A stretch of 64,000 bases of DNA, from positions 2,108,001 through 2,172,000 of the forward strand of contig NZ_JAGYHC010000001.1 in assembly GCF_019837165.1 (NCBI RefSeq), in the 5' to 3' direction. A program made the translations under genes and the position numbers. Positions 8,846-18,526 of the stretch are shown here, piece by piece. The notes under the pieces are model-generated. The model was not told the origin of the DNA and did not search any database. It was given only the letters and a program-made list of their open reading frames with translations. Each line of letters opens with the position of its first letter. Position 1 is the stretch's first letter. The stretch comes from Virgibacillus sp. NKC19-3. Its GTDB lineage: Bacteria; Bacillota; Bacilli; Bacillales; Amphibacillaceae.

Positions 8846-9628
8846 GTGAATAAGATATCGGTTGGTTTAGTGGACGATAACAAAGAATTGGTGCAGTTAA
8901 TGGAGGAATATTTTGGGGAACAGGCAGATATTGACGTTATTGGTACCGCCCATAATGGCAGAGATTGTTTAAATATGCTGGAGGATATGGAACCGGATGT
9001 ATTGGTTTTAGATATTATTATGCCTCATATTGATGGATTGGCGGTACTAAATCAGATAAGAGAAATGGAGGGAAGAAATAAACCTAGTGTAATTATGCTG
9101 ACAGCTTTTGGTCAAGAAGAAGTCATGAAAAAGGCTGTCGATTTAGGGGCTTCCTATTTTATATTGAAACCATTTGATATGGATAATTTAGCTGAACAAA
9201 TACGTCAGGTAAATGGAAGCAGTGTGTTTATCCCTGACTCATCAAATAAAGCATCTAAAAAAGAGCGGAAGAAACAAGATTTAGAAGCGAATATAACGAA
9301 TATTATTCATGAAATTGGCGTACCAGCACACATTAAAGGTTATATGTATTTACGTGAAGCAATTACAATGGTATATAACGATATTGAACTTTTAGGATCT
9401 ATTACGAAGGTGCTTTATCCAGACATTGCCAAGAAATTTAATACGACGGCATCTCGTGTGGAAAGAGCTATTCGCCATGCGATAGAGGTAGCATGGAGCA
9501 GAGGAAATATCGAATCCATTTCAGCGTTATTTGGCTATACTGTCAGTATCTCAAAGGCAAAACCGACCAATTCCGAATTTATTGCAATGGTCGCTGATAG
9601 GTTGAGACTGGAACATAAAGCGAGTTAA
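8846..9628 (+). CDS. spo0A: Sporulation master regulator Spo0A
   Basis: Response regulator at the end of the sporulation phosphorelay; when phosphorylated it controls entry into sporulation. The receiver domain is residues 1-125 with the acidic pair at D10-D11, phospho-acceptor D56 (LVLDIIMP) and the conserved K in FILKPF. The C-terminal effector domain (about 145-260) carries the DNA-recognition region with [14 protein letters not shown]. The protein is 260 aa, slightly shorter than in B. subtilis. The GTG start follows GGAGG. Upstream are a sigma-H promoter and a 0A box. Confidence 0.98.
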   Translation: MNKISVGLVDDNKELVQLMEEYFGEQADIDVIGTAHNGRDCLNMLEDMEPDVLVLDIIMPHIDGLAVLNQIREMEGRNKPSVIMLTAFGQEEVMKKAVDLGASYFILKPFDMDNLAEQIRQVNGSSVFIPDSSNKASKKERKKQDLEANITNIIHEIGVPAHIKGYMYLREAITMVYNDIELLGSITKVLYPDIAKKFNTTASRVERAIRHAIEVAWSRGNIESISALFGYTVSISKAKPTNSEFIAMVADRLRLEHKAS

Positions 9629-9643
9629 ATAAGGACAAAAAGA

Positions 9644-9917
9644 GGTTGGGACAAAACAACGTGTTTCATTAAAAAGACGATACATTATCAAACTTAGCGT
9701 AGGAAATATGCGGAGACTCCAGCGGGAGAAAAGGCATGGGTGAGACACCTAAAGACGCAGATAGCAATCTTTTTTGCGAGGAGTGCTGCCCCTGAGAAGT
9801 CACTTGTAACACGACGAGCACAAGGGGGCTCACCAGCCGCCCTAAGGTGCGCGAAGTATATTTTTAGAAGCGATGTATGGTCAGAATTTATTTGTTAAAA
9901 ACACTTTTGTCCCAGCC
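9644..9917. repeat. Dispersed intergenic repeat with inverted ends
   Basis: A 274-bp non-coding block between the converging spo0A and aspartokinase genes. Its ends are inverted repeats: 9644-9656 and 9905-9917 pair over 13 positions with one G-T. The outer hairpin plus the T run after 9917 could also terminate spo0A. The core, with AACACGACGAGCAC near 9807, recurs in degenerate form at about 38881-38940, so this is a repeat family. The block has no ORF that looks like a gene. Confidence 0.6.
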
Positions 9918-9929
9918 TTTTTTAATTTT

Positions 9930-11276
9930 TCATTCAAAAAAGGCGATATATAATGATTGAAGTGCACGGTCCAAACCTTCTTTTTCTATTCCGAACATTA
10001 AGGACACTTCCGAGGAACCTTGGTTAATCATGACAATATTGACATTTGCTTCAGCGAATGCTGCTGTTGCTTTTCCTGCAATGCCTATCGTATTCATTAA
10101 CCCCTCACCGACAACCATAATTACGGCTAAATCTTTTTGAATGGCTACCATATCTGGATTGAGTTCATTTTTAATTCGGCTTATAATGTTATTTTCCTTT
10201 TCAGATGTTAATTTACTCTGACGAATAATTACTGATAAATCATCAATCCCGGATGGGGCATGTTCAAAGGAAACTCCTTCCTCTTCAATGATTTGTAGCA
10301 GCTTACGTCCGAATCCCACTTCTTGGTTCATTAAATATTTACTTACATATAAACTGCTAAAACCGGTATCGCTCGCAATTCCGACTACACATTTTTCATC
10401 GCTTCTTTTTTCCGCAATGATATGGGTGCCGGGAAGGTCCGGTTTATTGGTATTCTTGATGCAGACAGGGATCTGCGCCCTAAAAGCAGGGATAAGTGCC
10501 TCATCATGGAATACGGAAAATCCGGCATAGGATAATTCGCGCATTTCCTTATAGGTTAATGTTGTTATTTTTTTAGGATTACTGACAAAATTTGGGTTAA
10601 CTTTATAGACTGAATCTACATCGGTGAAATTCTCATATAATTCTGCTTTTACCCCAGCGGCAATAATCGACCCTGTTATGTCTGAACCGCCTCGTGAAAA
10701 AGTCATCAACTTTCCACTCTTGGAATATCCAAAGAAACCGGGTATAACCAATATTCCGTCTTTTTTTCGTAAAGCGTAGATATCTGAAAAGCTCTCTGAT
10801 AGTATATGTGCATTTCCCGGTTCGTTACTGACGATAATTCCAGCCTCCTGAGGATTTATATAGCTTGCCTGGAGACCGATTTCATTCAAGTATGCACTTA
10901 AAATTTTAGCTGAGCTATCTTCACCAATCGCTTTCAGTGCATCGAGTTTTATTGCTTCTTCATCGTCATTTTTTAATACGGCATGTATAGATTGTTCAAT
11001 ATCCGTTACGATAGATGGTGGCAGTTGTAGTTCTTCAATAATTTCGCTAAAGCGATCAACGATGATATTCATATATTCTGTGTAAGGTTCATCATTTTTA
11101 AAAGCATTTCCAATCTGGATTAACATGTCGGTTATTTTGAAATCTTTTTTATTTCTTTTCCCTGGAGCAGATACGACAATGAATTTCCGATTTGAATCTG
11201 TTTTAATGATGTTTCCTACTTTTTCGATCTGTGTTGCACTTGCAACGGAACTTCCCCCAAATTTAGCTACTTTCAT
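9930..11276 (-). CDS. yclM: Aspartate kinase, single-chain class III (YclM-like)
   Basis: Phosphorylates aspartate in the first step of lysine, threonine and methionine synthesis. The protein is 448 aa. KFGGSSVA begins at residue 4, the kinase core includes FSRGGSDITGS (about 195-205), and the C-terminal 150 residues form two ACT domains that bind feedback amino acids. Length and domain make-up fit the YclM type and not the alpha/beta LysC type. A GGGAGGA site precedes the ATG. It converges on spo0A and follows yqzF on the same strand after 101 nt. No lysine riboswitch fits in that short leader, so regulation is probably allosteric. Confidence 0.9.
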   Translation of the reverse strand: MKVAKFGGSSVASATQIEKVGNIIKTDSNRKFIVVSAPGKRNKKDFKITDMLIQIGNAFKNDEPYTEYMNIIVDRFSEIIEELQLPPSIVTDIEQSIHAVLKNDDEEAIKLDALKAIGEDSSAKILSAYLNEIGLQASYINPQEAGIIVSNEPGNAHILSESFSDIYALRKKDGILVIPGFFGYSKSGKLMTFSRGGSDITGSIIAAGVKAELYENFTDVDSVYKVNPNFVSNPKKITTLTYKEMRELSYAGFSVFHDEALIPAFRAQIPVCIKNTNKPDLPGTHIIAEKRSDEKCVVGIASDTGFSSLYVSKYLMNQEVGFGRKLLQIIEEEGVSFEHAPSGIDDLSVIIRQSKLTSEKENNIISRIKNELNPDMVAIQKDLAVIMVVGEGLMNTIGIAGKATAAFAEANVNIVMINQGSSEVSLMFGIEKEGLDRALQSLYIAFFE

Positions 11277-11353
11277 CTCTAAAAATTCCTCCCGTAGTAG
11301 TGATTTTTATATGATAACATACATTTCCAGGTCTGTTTAGACAAAATAAAGGT

Positions 11354-11379
11354 AAAAGATGGAATAAGTCTCCATCTTT
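11354..11379 (-). terminator. Intrinsic terminator after yqzF
   Basis: On the minus strand AAAGATGGA, a 7-nt loop, TCCATCTTTT. The yqzF stop codon is part of the first arm. A short T-rich tail follows. Confidence 0.6.
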
Positions 11380-11617
11380 AGTCTGTACGTTTATGTTTTT
11401 TTTGAATAAGGTTTTTTTTCTTATCACGATGCACAAGAAAGCCACCTATAAACCAGATTCCCCCCACTAACAATACGATGCCTATAAAAAATTGAATTCC
11501 TGCGTGAAAGAATATCGGATTAAATTCATGGAATAATGCATCACGCATAAGCTTTATTCCATATGCCGCAAGAATTCCAGGAATGAATAATAAGGATACA
11601 GCGATGATTCGAATCAT
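11378..11617 (-). CDS. yqzF: DUF2627 small membrane protein YqzF
   Basis: A 79-aa protein with two hydrophobic segments (about residues 4-22 and 38-62) and a basic tail rich in lysine. It matches the YqzF/DUF2627 family by size, topology and position: in B. subtilis yqzF is also the divergent neighbour of bkdR. Its function is not known. A GAGGGG site precedes the ATG. The start codons of yqzF and bkdR are 135 bp apart and face away from each other, so they share a regulatory region. Confidence 0.85.
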   Translation of the reverse strand: MIRIIAVSLLFIPGILAAYGIKLMRDALFHEFNPIFFHAGIQFFIGIVLLVGGIWFIGGFLVHRDKKKNLIQKKHKRTD

Positions 11618-11752
11618 TTCATTTCCCCTCTATATGTACAAACTAAACATAGTATATCAAAAAAAATTCCGTTTAGAAATGAAATGCAATTTGCTAAATC
11701 TTGCAAGATATCGTATGATAAATGTATGCAAAAAAATGCAGGGTGGTATAAC

Positions 11753-13816
11753 ATGAAACGTGTGCTTATTGTTGGGGCAGGCAAAGGCGGAACGTCACTT
11801 TTAAAGATCTTAAACGCTGCAAAGCGAATGAAAATCGTAGGTGTTATCGACCATAATAATGATGCCAAGGGACTTGAGCTGGCGAAAGAATACCGTATTC
11901 CAATTGATAATGATTGGAAAAGCTGGATCGATGAACGAATTGATATTATCATTGAAGCAACAGGTGATGAGTCTGTTTTAGCAGATATGATGAAATTAAG
12001 AAATCGTAATACCATTATTATTCCCGGAACCGTAGCATACATAATTTCTGAGCTTTTTGATGAAAAGGAAAGCTTATTGGAACGAATAAAACTACAAATG
12101 AACAACCAGAAACTAATTCTAAATAATATCCGTGATGGAATGATTGTTATTAATGATCAGGGAATGGTTCAATTTGTGAATAAGAGCGCTGAACGAATTA
12201 TCGGATATTCTAAGGAAAAGTGTGAAGGACAGTATATAAAAAATGTTATCCCGAACTCAAGATTGCCGCAAGTTCTGATGAGTCAACGAAAAGAAGTGAA
12301 TCAGAAACTTTTTCTAAAGAATAATAAGAAAGTCATTACAACCCGTATCCCAATCATCAATGCCGATAATCATTTAATCGGAGCTTTTGCTGTATTTAAG
12401 GATATAACCGAGGTTATGAACTTAGCAGAAGAAAACACAGATTTAAAAGAAATAAAAACAATGTTGGAAGCCATTATTCAATCATCTGATGAGGCAATAA
12501 GTGTCGTTGATGAGAATGGAAAAGGACTTATTATTAATCCGGCCTATACTCAAATCACGGGAATGAAGGAAGACGATGTTGTTGGACAACCGGCGAGTGC
12601 GGATATATCCGAAGGTGAAAGCATGCATATGAAGGTACTGCAAACCAGGCGTGCTGTTCGCCGTGTACGAATGAAGGTAGGACCAAGGAAAAAGGAAGTA
12701 CTTGTGAACGTAGCGCCGGTAATCGTTGATGGGAAATTAAAAGGAAGTGTCGGCGTCCTACATGATATTTCTGAAATACAAGCATTAACATCGGAATTAA
12801 AACGGGCTAGGCAGATCATTCGAAATTTAGAGGCAAAATACACGTTTGACGATATTATCGGGACCTCTCCTGAAATGAGACTGGCATTGGAACAAGCTAA
12901 GGTAGGAGCCAGAACTCCCGCAACTGTTTTACTTCGAGGTGAATCAGGAACGGGAAAAGAACTTTTCGCACATGCCATCCATAATGAGAGCGACCGAAAA
13001 CATAATAAGTTTATCAGGGTTAATTGTGCTGCAATCGCGGAATCCATATTGGAAAGTGAACTTTTCGGATATGAAGAAGGAGCCTTCTCAGGTGCAAAAC
13101 ATGGTGGCAAAAGAGGGCTGTTTGAAGAGGCGAATTCGGGAAGTATTTTTCTAGATGAAATTGGGGAGCTATCCTTAAATATGCAAGCAAAATTGCTTCG
13201 TGTATTACAAGAAAATGAAATTGTTCGGGTAGGTGGAACGGATCCAATAGCCTTGGATGTGCGAATCATTGCTGCTACAAATGTTAATTTGGAAAAGGCA
13301 ATTATGAATCGTTTTTTTCGTGAGGATTTATATTACCGATTAAATAGGCTCCCTATTTTTATTCCATCTTTACGTGAAAGAGAAACCGATTTACCGGAAT
13401 TAGTTGATCATATTATACAACGAATTAATGCGGATTATGGAAGAAACGTCCGTGCAATAGACGGGGAGGCGCTTGTTAACTTACAGAAATATCAGTGGCC
13501 GGGCAATATCCGTGAACTGGAAAATGCGATTGGGCGAGCCATCATTTACATGGATATGAATGCAGAGATCATTAAACCGGAACATATACCGAAGTTAGAG
13601 ATTTCATCAGCTAACTCGGTACATAGCGGTTTATCGGTCAAAAAGGATCGAACATTGCAAAACGCTGTTGAAAACTATGAAAAAGAATTTATTCTTGAAG
13701 CATACAAACGAAATGAGTTTAATAAGACAAAAACAGCCAAGGATTTAAATATCTCCATAAGAAACCTTTATTATAAGTTGGATAAATACAAACTTGAAAA
13801 AACAAGCATGCAATAA
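11753..13816 (+). CDS. bkdR: Sigma-54-dependent activator BkdR
   Basis: Enhancer-binding protein that turns on the branched-chain keto acid operon with sigma-54 (SigL). From ATG 11753 (after AGGGTGG) it is 687 aa; an in-frame ATG at 11684 lacks a ribosome site. Residues 1-100 form a Rossmann-like domain (VLIVGAGKGGTS), followed by two PAS domains (about 115-230 and 245-350). The AAA+ domain has Walker A GESGTGKE at 396-403 and the sigma-54 contact loop GAFSGA at 443-448, where T is usual instead of S. A Fis-type helix-turn-helix lies in the last 50 residues (KTAKDLNISIRNLYYKL). The target operon is immediately downstream. Confidence 0.95.
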   Translation: MKRVLIVGAGKGGTSLLKILNAAKRMKIVGVIDHNNDAKGLELAKEYRIPIDNDWKSWIDERIDIIIEATGDESVLADMMKLRNRNTIIIPGTVAYIISELFDEKESLLERIKLQMNNQKLILNNIRDGMIVINDQGMVQFVNKSAERIIGYSKEKCEGQYIKNVIPNSRLPQVLMSQRKEVNQKLFLKNNKKVITTRIPIINADNHLIGAFAVFKDITEVMNLAEENTDLKEIKTMLEAIIQSSDEAISVVDENGKGLIINPAYTQITGMKEDDVVGQPASADISEGESMHMKVLQTRRAVRRVRMKVGPRKKEVLVNVAPVIVDGKLKGSVGVLHDISEIQALTSELKRARQIIRNLEAKYTFDDIIGTSPEMRLALEQAKVGARTPATVLLRGESGTGKELFAHAIHNESDRKHNKFIRVNCAAIAESILESELFGYEEGAFSGAKHGGKRGLFEEANSGSIFLDEIGELSLNMQAKLLRVLQENEIVRVGGTDPIALDVRIIAATNVNLEKAIMNRFFREDLYYRLNRLPIFIPSLRERETDLPELVDHIIQRINADYGRNVRAIDGEALVNLQKYQWPGNIRELENAIGRAIIYMDMNAEIIKPEHIPKLEISSANSVHSGLSVKKDRTLQNAVENYEKEFILEAYKRNEFNKTKTAKDLNISIRNLYYKLDKYKLEKTSMQ

Positions 13817-13826
13817 CTTTCATGTC

Positions 13827-13840
13827 TGCAAATAATTGCA
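13827..13840. promoter_or_regulatory. Candidate BkdR upstream activator site
   Basis: Inverted repeat TGCAA-4-TTGCA about 45-60 bp upstream of the -24 element of the ptb promoter, a usual place for an enhancer site. A related ATGCAATTTGC occurs at about 11681-11691 before bkdR. No experimental motif was available for comparison. Confidence 0.35.
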
Positions 13841-13860
13841 ATGGTGCGGAATGTGATAAA

Positions 13861-13873
13861 TGAAGCGCTTACA
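13861..13873. promoter_or_regulatory. cre-like catabolite repression site
   Basis: TGAAGCGCTTACA contains the palindrome AAGCGCTT. The right half fits the CcpA cre consensus perfectly; the left half is one base short. It ends 11 bp before the sigma-54 -24 element. Confidence 0.3.
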
Positions 13874-13884
13874 AATACAAAAAG

Positions 13885-13900
13885 TTGGCATGCCTTTTGC
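13885..13900 (+). promoter_or_regulatory. Sigma-54 (SigL) promoter of the bkd operon
   Basis: TTGGCA at 13885-13890 and TTGC at 13897-13900 give GG and GC at -24/-12 with correct spacing, a near-consensus TTGGCAN6TTGC element. The adjacent activator gene bkdR supports it. Confidence 0.85.
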
Positions 13901-13935
13901 TATAAGAGTTATAGAGGGTGGGTAAGGAGGGAAGT

Positions 13936-14847
13936 ATGAAAAAATCATTAGCATCCTTGAAAATCGATGTTCAACAAGAAACAAAACAAATGGTTGCAGT
14001 GGCAAATGCTGCAGATAAAGAAGTGCTTTTAGCAGTAAAGGCTGCTTTAAAGGAGGAGTTATGCTTTTTCCTGCTGTTTGGAGATGAAGCCCAAATAACT
14101 GCCATTGCCCAGCATATCCATTTAGATTTATCAACAAGCGAAATTATTGTTCGACATGAACGTACGGATGAAGCTATTGCTCATGCGGCCGTTTTAGCTG
14201 TTCATCATAATGAAGCGCAGATTTTGATGAAAGGAAACCTTTCTACAAATCAAATATTAAAGGCAGTACTAGATAAAGAACATGGGCTACGCACAGGTAA
14301 AGTATTATCCCATGTGGCACTTTTTGAAATACCGAACCAAGATCGTCTGTTATTTCTAACAGATGCGGCGATGAATATTGCCCCAAGCCTTCAAGAAAAG
14401 GCCGAGATCATTAATAATGCAGTCCATGTCGCGCACGGAATTGGAATCAAGCAACCTAAAGTTGCTGTAATTACGCCAGTCGAAGTGATTAACCAGGCGA
14501 TGCCATCGACTATAGATGCAGCAGCTTTAACGCAAATGAATAATAGAGGACAGATAAAGGACTGTCTTATTGATGGTCCATTAGCTTTTGATAATGCGAT
14601 ATCCCTAGAAGCCGCACGTCACAAAGGTATTCATTCAGATGTTAGTGGATCAGCTGATATCTTAATGGTGCCATCCATAGAAGTAGGAAACGCGTTATAC
14701 AAGTCGTTTATATACTTTGCAAGTGCTGCGGTTGCAAGCATAATTAGTGGTGCCAAGGCTCCGATAATTTTAACATCCCGTGCTGATTCAGCTGAAAATA
14801 AAATACATTCGTTGATATTCGCACTAGTATCATCTAAAACATTTTAG
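13936..14847 (+). CDS. ptb: Phosphate butyryltransferase (branched-chain acyl)
   Basis: Converts branched-chain acyl-CoA or butyryl-CoA with phosphate to the acyl phosphate, which Buk then uses to make ATP. The protein is 303 aa of the phosphate acetyl/butyryl transferase fold. Typical segments are [11 protein letters not shown] (about residue 99) and the C-terminal [11 protein letters not shown]. The start is ATG 13936, 5 nt after AAGGAGGG; an upstream in-frame GTG at 13918 lies before that site. It is the first gene of the seven-gene bkd operon, downstream of the sigma-54 promoter. Confidence 0.93.
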   Translation: MKKSLASLKIDVQQETKQMVAVANAADKEVLLAVKAALKEELCFFLLFGDEAQITAIAQHIHLDLSTSEIIVRHERTDEAIAHAAVLAVHHNEAQILMKGNLSTNQILKAVLDKEHGLRTGKVLSHVALFEIPNQDRLLFLTDAAMNIAPSLQEKAEIINNAVHVAHGIGIKQPKVAVITPVEVINQAMPSTIDAAALTQMNNRGQIKDCLIDGPLAFDNAISLEAARHKGIHSDVSGSADILMVPSIEVGNALYKSFIYFASAAVASIISGAKAPIILTSRADSAENKIHSLIFALVSSKTF

Positions 14848-14858
14848 GAGGATTATAC

Positions 14859-15923
14859 ATGGAAATATTTAATTCTATGGAAAAGTATGATTATGAGCAA
14901 TTGGTTTTTTGTCAAGATAAAAATTCCGGGTTAAAAGCAGTTATCGCCATCCATGATACAACGCTTGGACCGGCACTTGGCGGTACAAGAATGTGGACAT
15001 ATAATTCGGAAGCTGAAGCGATTGAGGATGCCTTAAGATTAGCAAAAGGGATGACATATAAAAATGCTGCAGCCGGGCTAAACCTTGGTGGTGGAAAAAC
15101 AGTAATTATGGGGAATCCGAAAATGGATAAAAGTCCCGAACTATTCCGTGCATTTGGACGGTATATTCAGGGATTAAATGGACGCTATATTACAGCAGAA
15201 GATGTAGGGACAACAGAACAGGATATGGATATCATTCATATGGAAACAGATTATGTGACAGGAATTTCAAGGTATTCTGGAAGTTCAGGAAATCCTTCCC
15301 CAGTAACTGCTTACGGGGTATATAAAGGGATAAAAGCTGCAGCAAACGAAGCTTATGGCGACGAGTCCTTAAAAGGGAAAACAATTGCTGTTCAGGGTGT
15401 TGGAAATGTAGCCTACGCATTATGTGAATACTTGCATAAAGAAGAAGCAAAATTAATCGTAGCAGATATTAATAAAGAAGCTGTAAGTCGTGCTGTTGAG
15501 GCGTTTGAAGCAGAGTCTGTTGACCCAGAAGCTATTTATGATGTTGATTGTGATATTTATGCTCCATGTGCACTTGGCGGAGTTATTAATGATGAAACAA
15601 TACCAAGATTAAAAGCTAAAGTTATTGCAGGATCTGCAAATAATCAATTAAAAAACTCCGAACATGGTGATATTATTCATGAAAAAGGAATAGTTTTCGC
15701 ACCGGATTATGTGATCAATTCCGGTGGGGTGATAAATGTGGCGGATGAATTAAATGGATATAATCAGGATAGGGCTATGAAAAAAGTAGAAACGATTTAT
15801 GATAATTTAGCAAAGGTATTTGAAATTTCCAGACGTGATAATATTCCTACATATGCTGCAGCAGATAGGATGGCAGAAGAAAGAATTAAATCATTAAAAA
15901 TTCAAGAAATCAATTTCTATTAA
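14859..15923 (+). CDS. bcd: Leucine dehydrogenase
   Basis: NAD-dependent oxidative deamination of leucine, valine and isoleucine to the keto acids that feed the Bkd complex. The protein is 354 aa. The active-site lysine is in LNLGGGKTV (K80), and the NAD-binding glycine motif VQGVGNVA lies near residue 176. An AGGAGG site precedes the ATG. It is slightly shorter at the C-terminus than the B. subtilis enzyme. It lies 11 bp after ptb and belongs to the same transcript. Confidence 0.95.
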   Translation: MEIFNSMEKYDYEQLVFCQDKNSGLKAVIAIHDTTLGPALGGTRMWTYNSEAEAIEDALRLAKGMTYKNAAAGLNLGGGKTVIMGNPKMDKSPELFRAFGRYIQGLNGRYITAEDVGTTEQDMDIIHMETDYVTGISRYSGSSGNPSPVTAYGVYKGIKAAANEAYGDESLKGKTIAVQGVGNVAYALCEYLHKEEAKLIVADINKEAVSRAVEAFEAESVDPEAIYDVDCDIYAPCALGGVINDETIPRLKAKVIAGSANNQLKNSEHGDIIHEKGIVFAPDYVINSGGVINVADELNGYNQDRAMKKVETIYDNLAKVFEISRRDNIPTYAAADRMAEERIKSLKIQEINFY

Positions 15924-15983
15924 ATGAACATCACATATTAAGCAGAAGATAAAGCTTGCAATTTTGAAAATGGAGGTCAGATT

Positions 15984-17071
15984 TTGCAATCAATATACCG
16001 CGTTCTGGTCATAAATCCAGGATCAACATCAACGAAAATTGGCGTTTTTGATGGTGAAAAATGTATCGTTGAAAAAACGATCCGTCATCATTTGGATGAT
16101 GTACACAACTTCCAGCGAATTATAGATCAATATGATTTTCGTAAAAAGGTAATCCTGGAAACCTTGGATCATGAAGGAATCAATATATCAAAATTAAATG
16201 CTGTTTGTGGCAGGGGCGGGTTGTTAAGGCCTATTGAAGGTGGTACTTATGAAGTGAACGAATACATGCTAAAGGATTTACAACGTGGCCTGAACGGAGA
16301 GCATGCTTCTAATTTGGGGGAATCCTTGCTTATGAAATAGCGTCAGGATTAAATATACCTGCATATATCGTTGATCCCGTTGTTGTAGATGAATTAGAAG
16401 AGATAGCCAGATTTTCAGGAGTGCCGGATATCCCGAGGAAAAGCATATTTCATGCGTTAAATCAAAAAGCGGTTGCTAGAAAAGCTGCAATGGATTTAAA
16501 TGAAAATTATAATAGCATCAATATGATCATCACCCATATGGGTGGTGGGATAACCATAGGTGCTCACCAGAACGGAAAAGTTATCGATGTTAATAATGGA
16601 CTGCATGGAGAAGGACCGTTTTCTCCTGAACGCGCGGGAACTGTTCCTGCTGGCGATTTAGTTTCCTTATGCTTTTCCGGGCAGTATTACCGGGATGAAG
16701 TAATGAATAAAATCGTCGGTCAAGGTGGCTTAATGGCCTATTTACAAACCAATGACGCGGTTGAAATAGAAAAAAGAATAGAAAATGGAGATAAGGATGC
16801 AGAGCTCATCTATGAAGCCATGGCTTATCAAATAGCCAAAGAAATTGGTTCCATGAGTACTGTATTGTATGGAAATGTAGATGCAATTGTTTTAACTGGG
16901 GGCCTTGCTTACGGTAAGAAATTTGTTGATATGATAACCAAGCGCGTTAAATGGATAGCTGACACCATGATTTACCCGGGAGAAAATGAATTGCAGGCAT
17001 TAAACGAAGGTGTGTTAAGGGTACTAAAAGAAGAAGAAAGCCCTAAAGTGTATCCGAGTCTAAATGCATGA
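15984..17071 (+). CDS. buk: Butyrate kinase, frameshifted in the middle
   Basis: Transfers the phosphate of acyl phosphate to ADP, the ATP-yielding last step of branched-chain fatty acid formation. The TTG start follows GGAGG by 8 nt. The N-terminal ASKHA-fold nucleotide segment [11 protein letters not shown] is present. The frame breaks at about 16316-16321, where GGGGG should be GGGGGG; the first frame ends at 16340. The remainder, with [15 protein letters not shown] and VLTGGLAYG, is intact in the next frame. Adding one G gives 362 aa, the family norm. The most likely cause is a homopolymer error; a true mutation would leave the operon without its kinase. Confidence 0.9.
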
Positions 17072-17083
17072 GGAGGGAAACAT

Positions 17084-18505
17084 ATGACAAAAGAGTATGA
17101 TTTGGTTGTAATTGGCGGAGGAACTGGAGGATATGTTGCTGCAATAAGAGCATCTCAACTGGGTATGCAGGTAGCTATCGTGGAAAAAGGAGAACTTGGC
17201 GGAACTTGCCTTCACCGAGGTTGCATCCCTTCCAAAGCATTATTACGTAGTGCCCAAGTTTACAGGCAAACGATGGAGGCAGCCGATTTCGGTATAGAAA
17301 CAAAAGATACCACATTAAATTTCGTAAAGGTGCAAGAAAGAAAAAATGACGTTGTTAAAAAATTACATCAAGGCGTTCAAGGGTTAATGAAAAAAGGTAA
17401 AATTGATGTATATGAAGGATTTGGCCGAATTTTAGGACCAAGTATCTTCTCTCCGATACCTGGTACGATTTCTATTGAATATGAAAACGGAGAGGAAAAT
17501 ACCATGATTGTTCCTAACAATGTATTGATTGCAACCGGATCAACTCCTAAATCACTCCCTGGACTTGATATTGATGAATCGTTTGTTATGAGTTCTGATG
17601 GAGCATTAAATATGGAAGAATTACCTAAATCTATTATAATTGTAGGTGGTGGTGTAATAGGAATTGAATGGGCATCTATGCTTAGAGACTTCGGTGTGAA
17701 TGTTACTGTTGTAGAGTACTTAGATCAGATCCTTCCAACAGAAGATGAGACAGTAGCTAAAGAAGTTGAGAAGTGTTTGAAACAGAAAGGGGTAACCTTT
17801 GTTAAAGGTGCCAATGTTCTAACTGATACACTATCAAAGGATGAAAACGTGACTATAGATGCTGAAATAAAAGGAGAACATAAAACCTTTAAAGCAGATA
17901 AGATACTGGTATCTGTTGGTCGCAAGGCAAATACAACGAATATTGGCCTGGAAAACACGGATATCAATGTTGAAAAAGGATTTATTCAAACGAATAAGTA
18001 TTTCCAAACAAAACAATCGCACATCTATGCCATAGGTGATGTGATTGGAGGAATGCAATTAGCACATGTGGCATCACATGAGGGAAAAGTGGCTGTAGAA
18101 CATATGGCAAGCCAGGATCCGTTACCAATTGAATATACGACTATTCCATCTTGTATCTATTCAAATCCAGAGGCTGCTCGTGTTGGACTAACAGAGGAAC
18201 AAGCCAAAACACAAGGATATGAAATCAAAATCGGAAAATTCCCGTTCAACGCAATTGGAAAAGCGCTTGTACATGGAGAATCAGATGGTTTTGTAAAAAT
18301 AGTTGTTGATAAAAATACAGAGGACATATTAGGTATCCATATGGTTGGTCCTCATGTTACGGACATGATTTCCGAAGCAGGGCTTGCAAAAGTACTGGAC
18401 GCAACACCTTGGGAAATTGCACAAAGCATCCATCCACATCCAACACTTTCAGAAGTAATGGAAGAAGGGGCACTCGCTGTTGAAGGGATACAAATCCATG
18501 GATAA
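17084..18505 (+). CDS. lpdV: Dihydrolipoamide dehydrogenase E3 of the Bkd complex
   Basis: FAD enzyme that reoxidises the lipoyl groups of the E2 subunit with NAD. The protein is 473 aa. The FAD site is GGGTGGYVAA (about residues 10-19), the redox disulfide C42-C47 is in GTCLHRGC, the NAD-binding site is VGGGVIG (about 188-194), and the active-site HPHPTLSE is near the end. A GAGGAGGG site precedes the ATG. Placement between buk and bkdAA ties it to the branched-chain complex and not to pyruvate dehydrogenase. Confidence 0.95.
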   Translation: MTKEYDLVVIGGGTGGYVAAIRASQLGMQVAIVEKGELGGTCLHRGCIPSKALLRSAQVYRQTMEAADFGIETKDTTLNFVKVQERKNDVVKKLHQGVQGLMKKGKIDVYEGFGRILGPSIFSPIPGTISIEYENGEENTMIVPNNVLIATGSTPKSLPGLDIDESFVMSSDGALNMEELPKSIIIVGGGVIGIEWASMLRDFGVNVTVVEYLDQILPTEDETVAKEVEKCLKQKGVTFVKGANVLTDTLSKDENVTIDAEIKGEHKTFKADKILVSVGRKANTTNIGLENTDINVEKGFIQTNKYFQTKQSHIYAIGDVIGGMQLAHVASHEGKVAVEHMASQDPLPIEYTTIPSCIYSNPEAARVGLTEEQAKTQGYEIKIGKFPFNAIGKALVHGESDGFVKIVVDKNTEDILGIHMVGPHVTDMISEAGLAKVLDATPWEIAQSIHPHPTLSEVMEEGALAVEGIQIHG

Positions 18506-18526
18506 ACGAACAAGGAGGTACCTTAA

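Noticed and set aside
11277-11377. Searched for a lysine riboswitch before the aspartokinase
   Set aside because: The 101-nt space is too short and holds only the yqzF terminator and a ribosome site.
12550-13269. A 239-codon open frame on the minus strand inside bkdR
   Set aside because: It is antisense to the highly conserved AAA+ domain of BkdR, has serine- and cysteine-rich low-complexity content, no ribosome site, and is explained as a shadow of the real gene.
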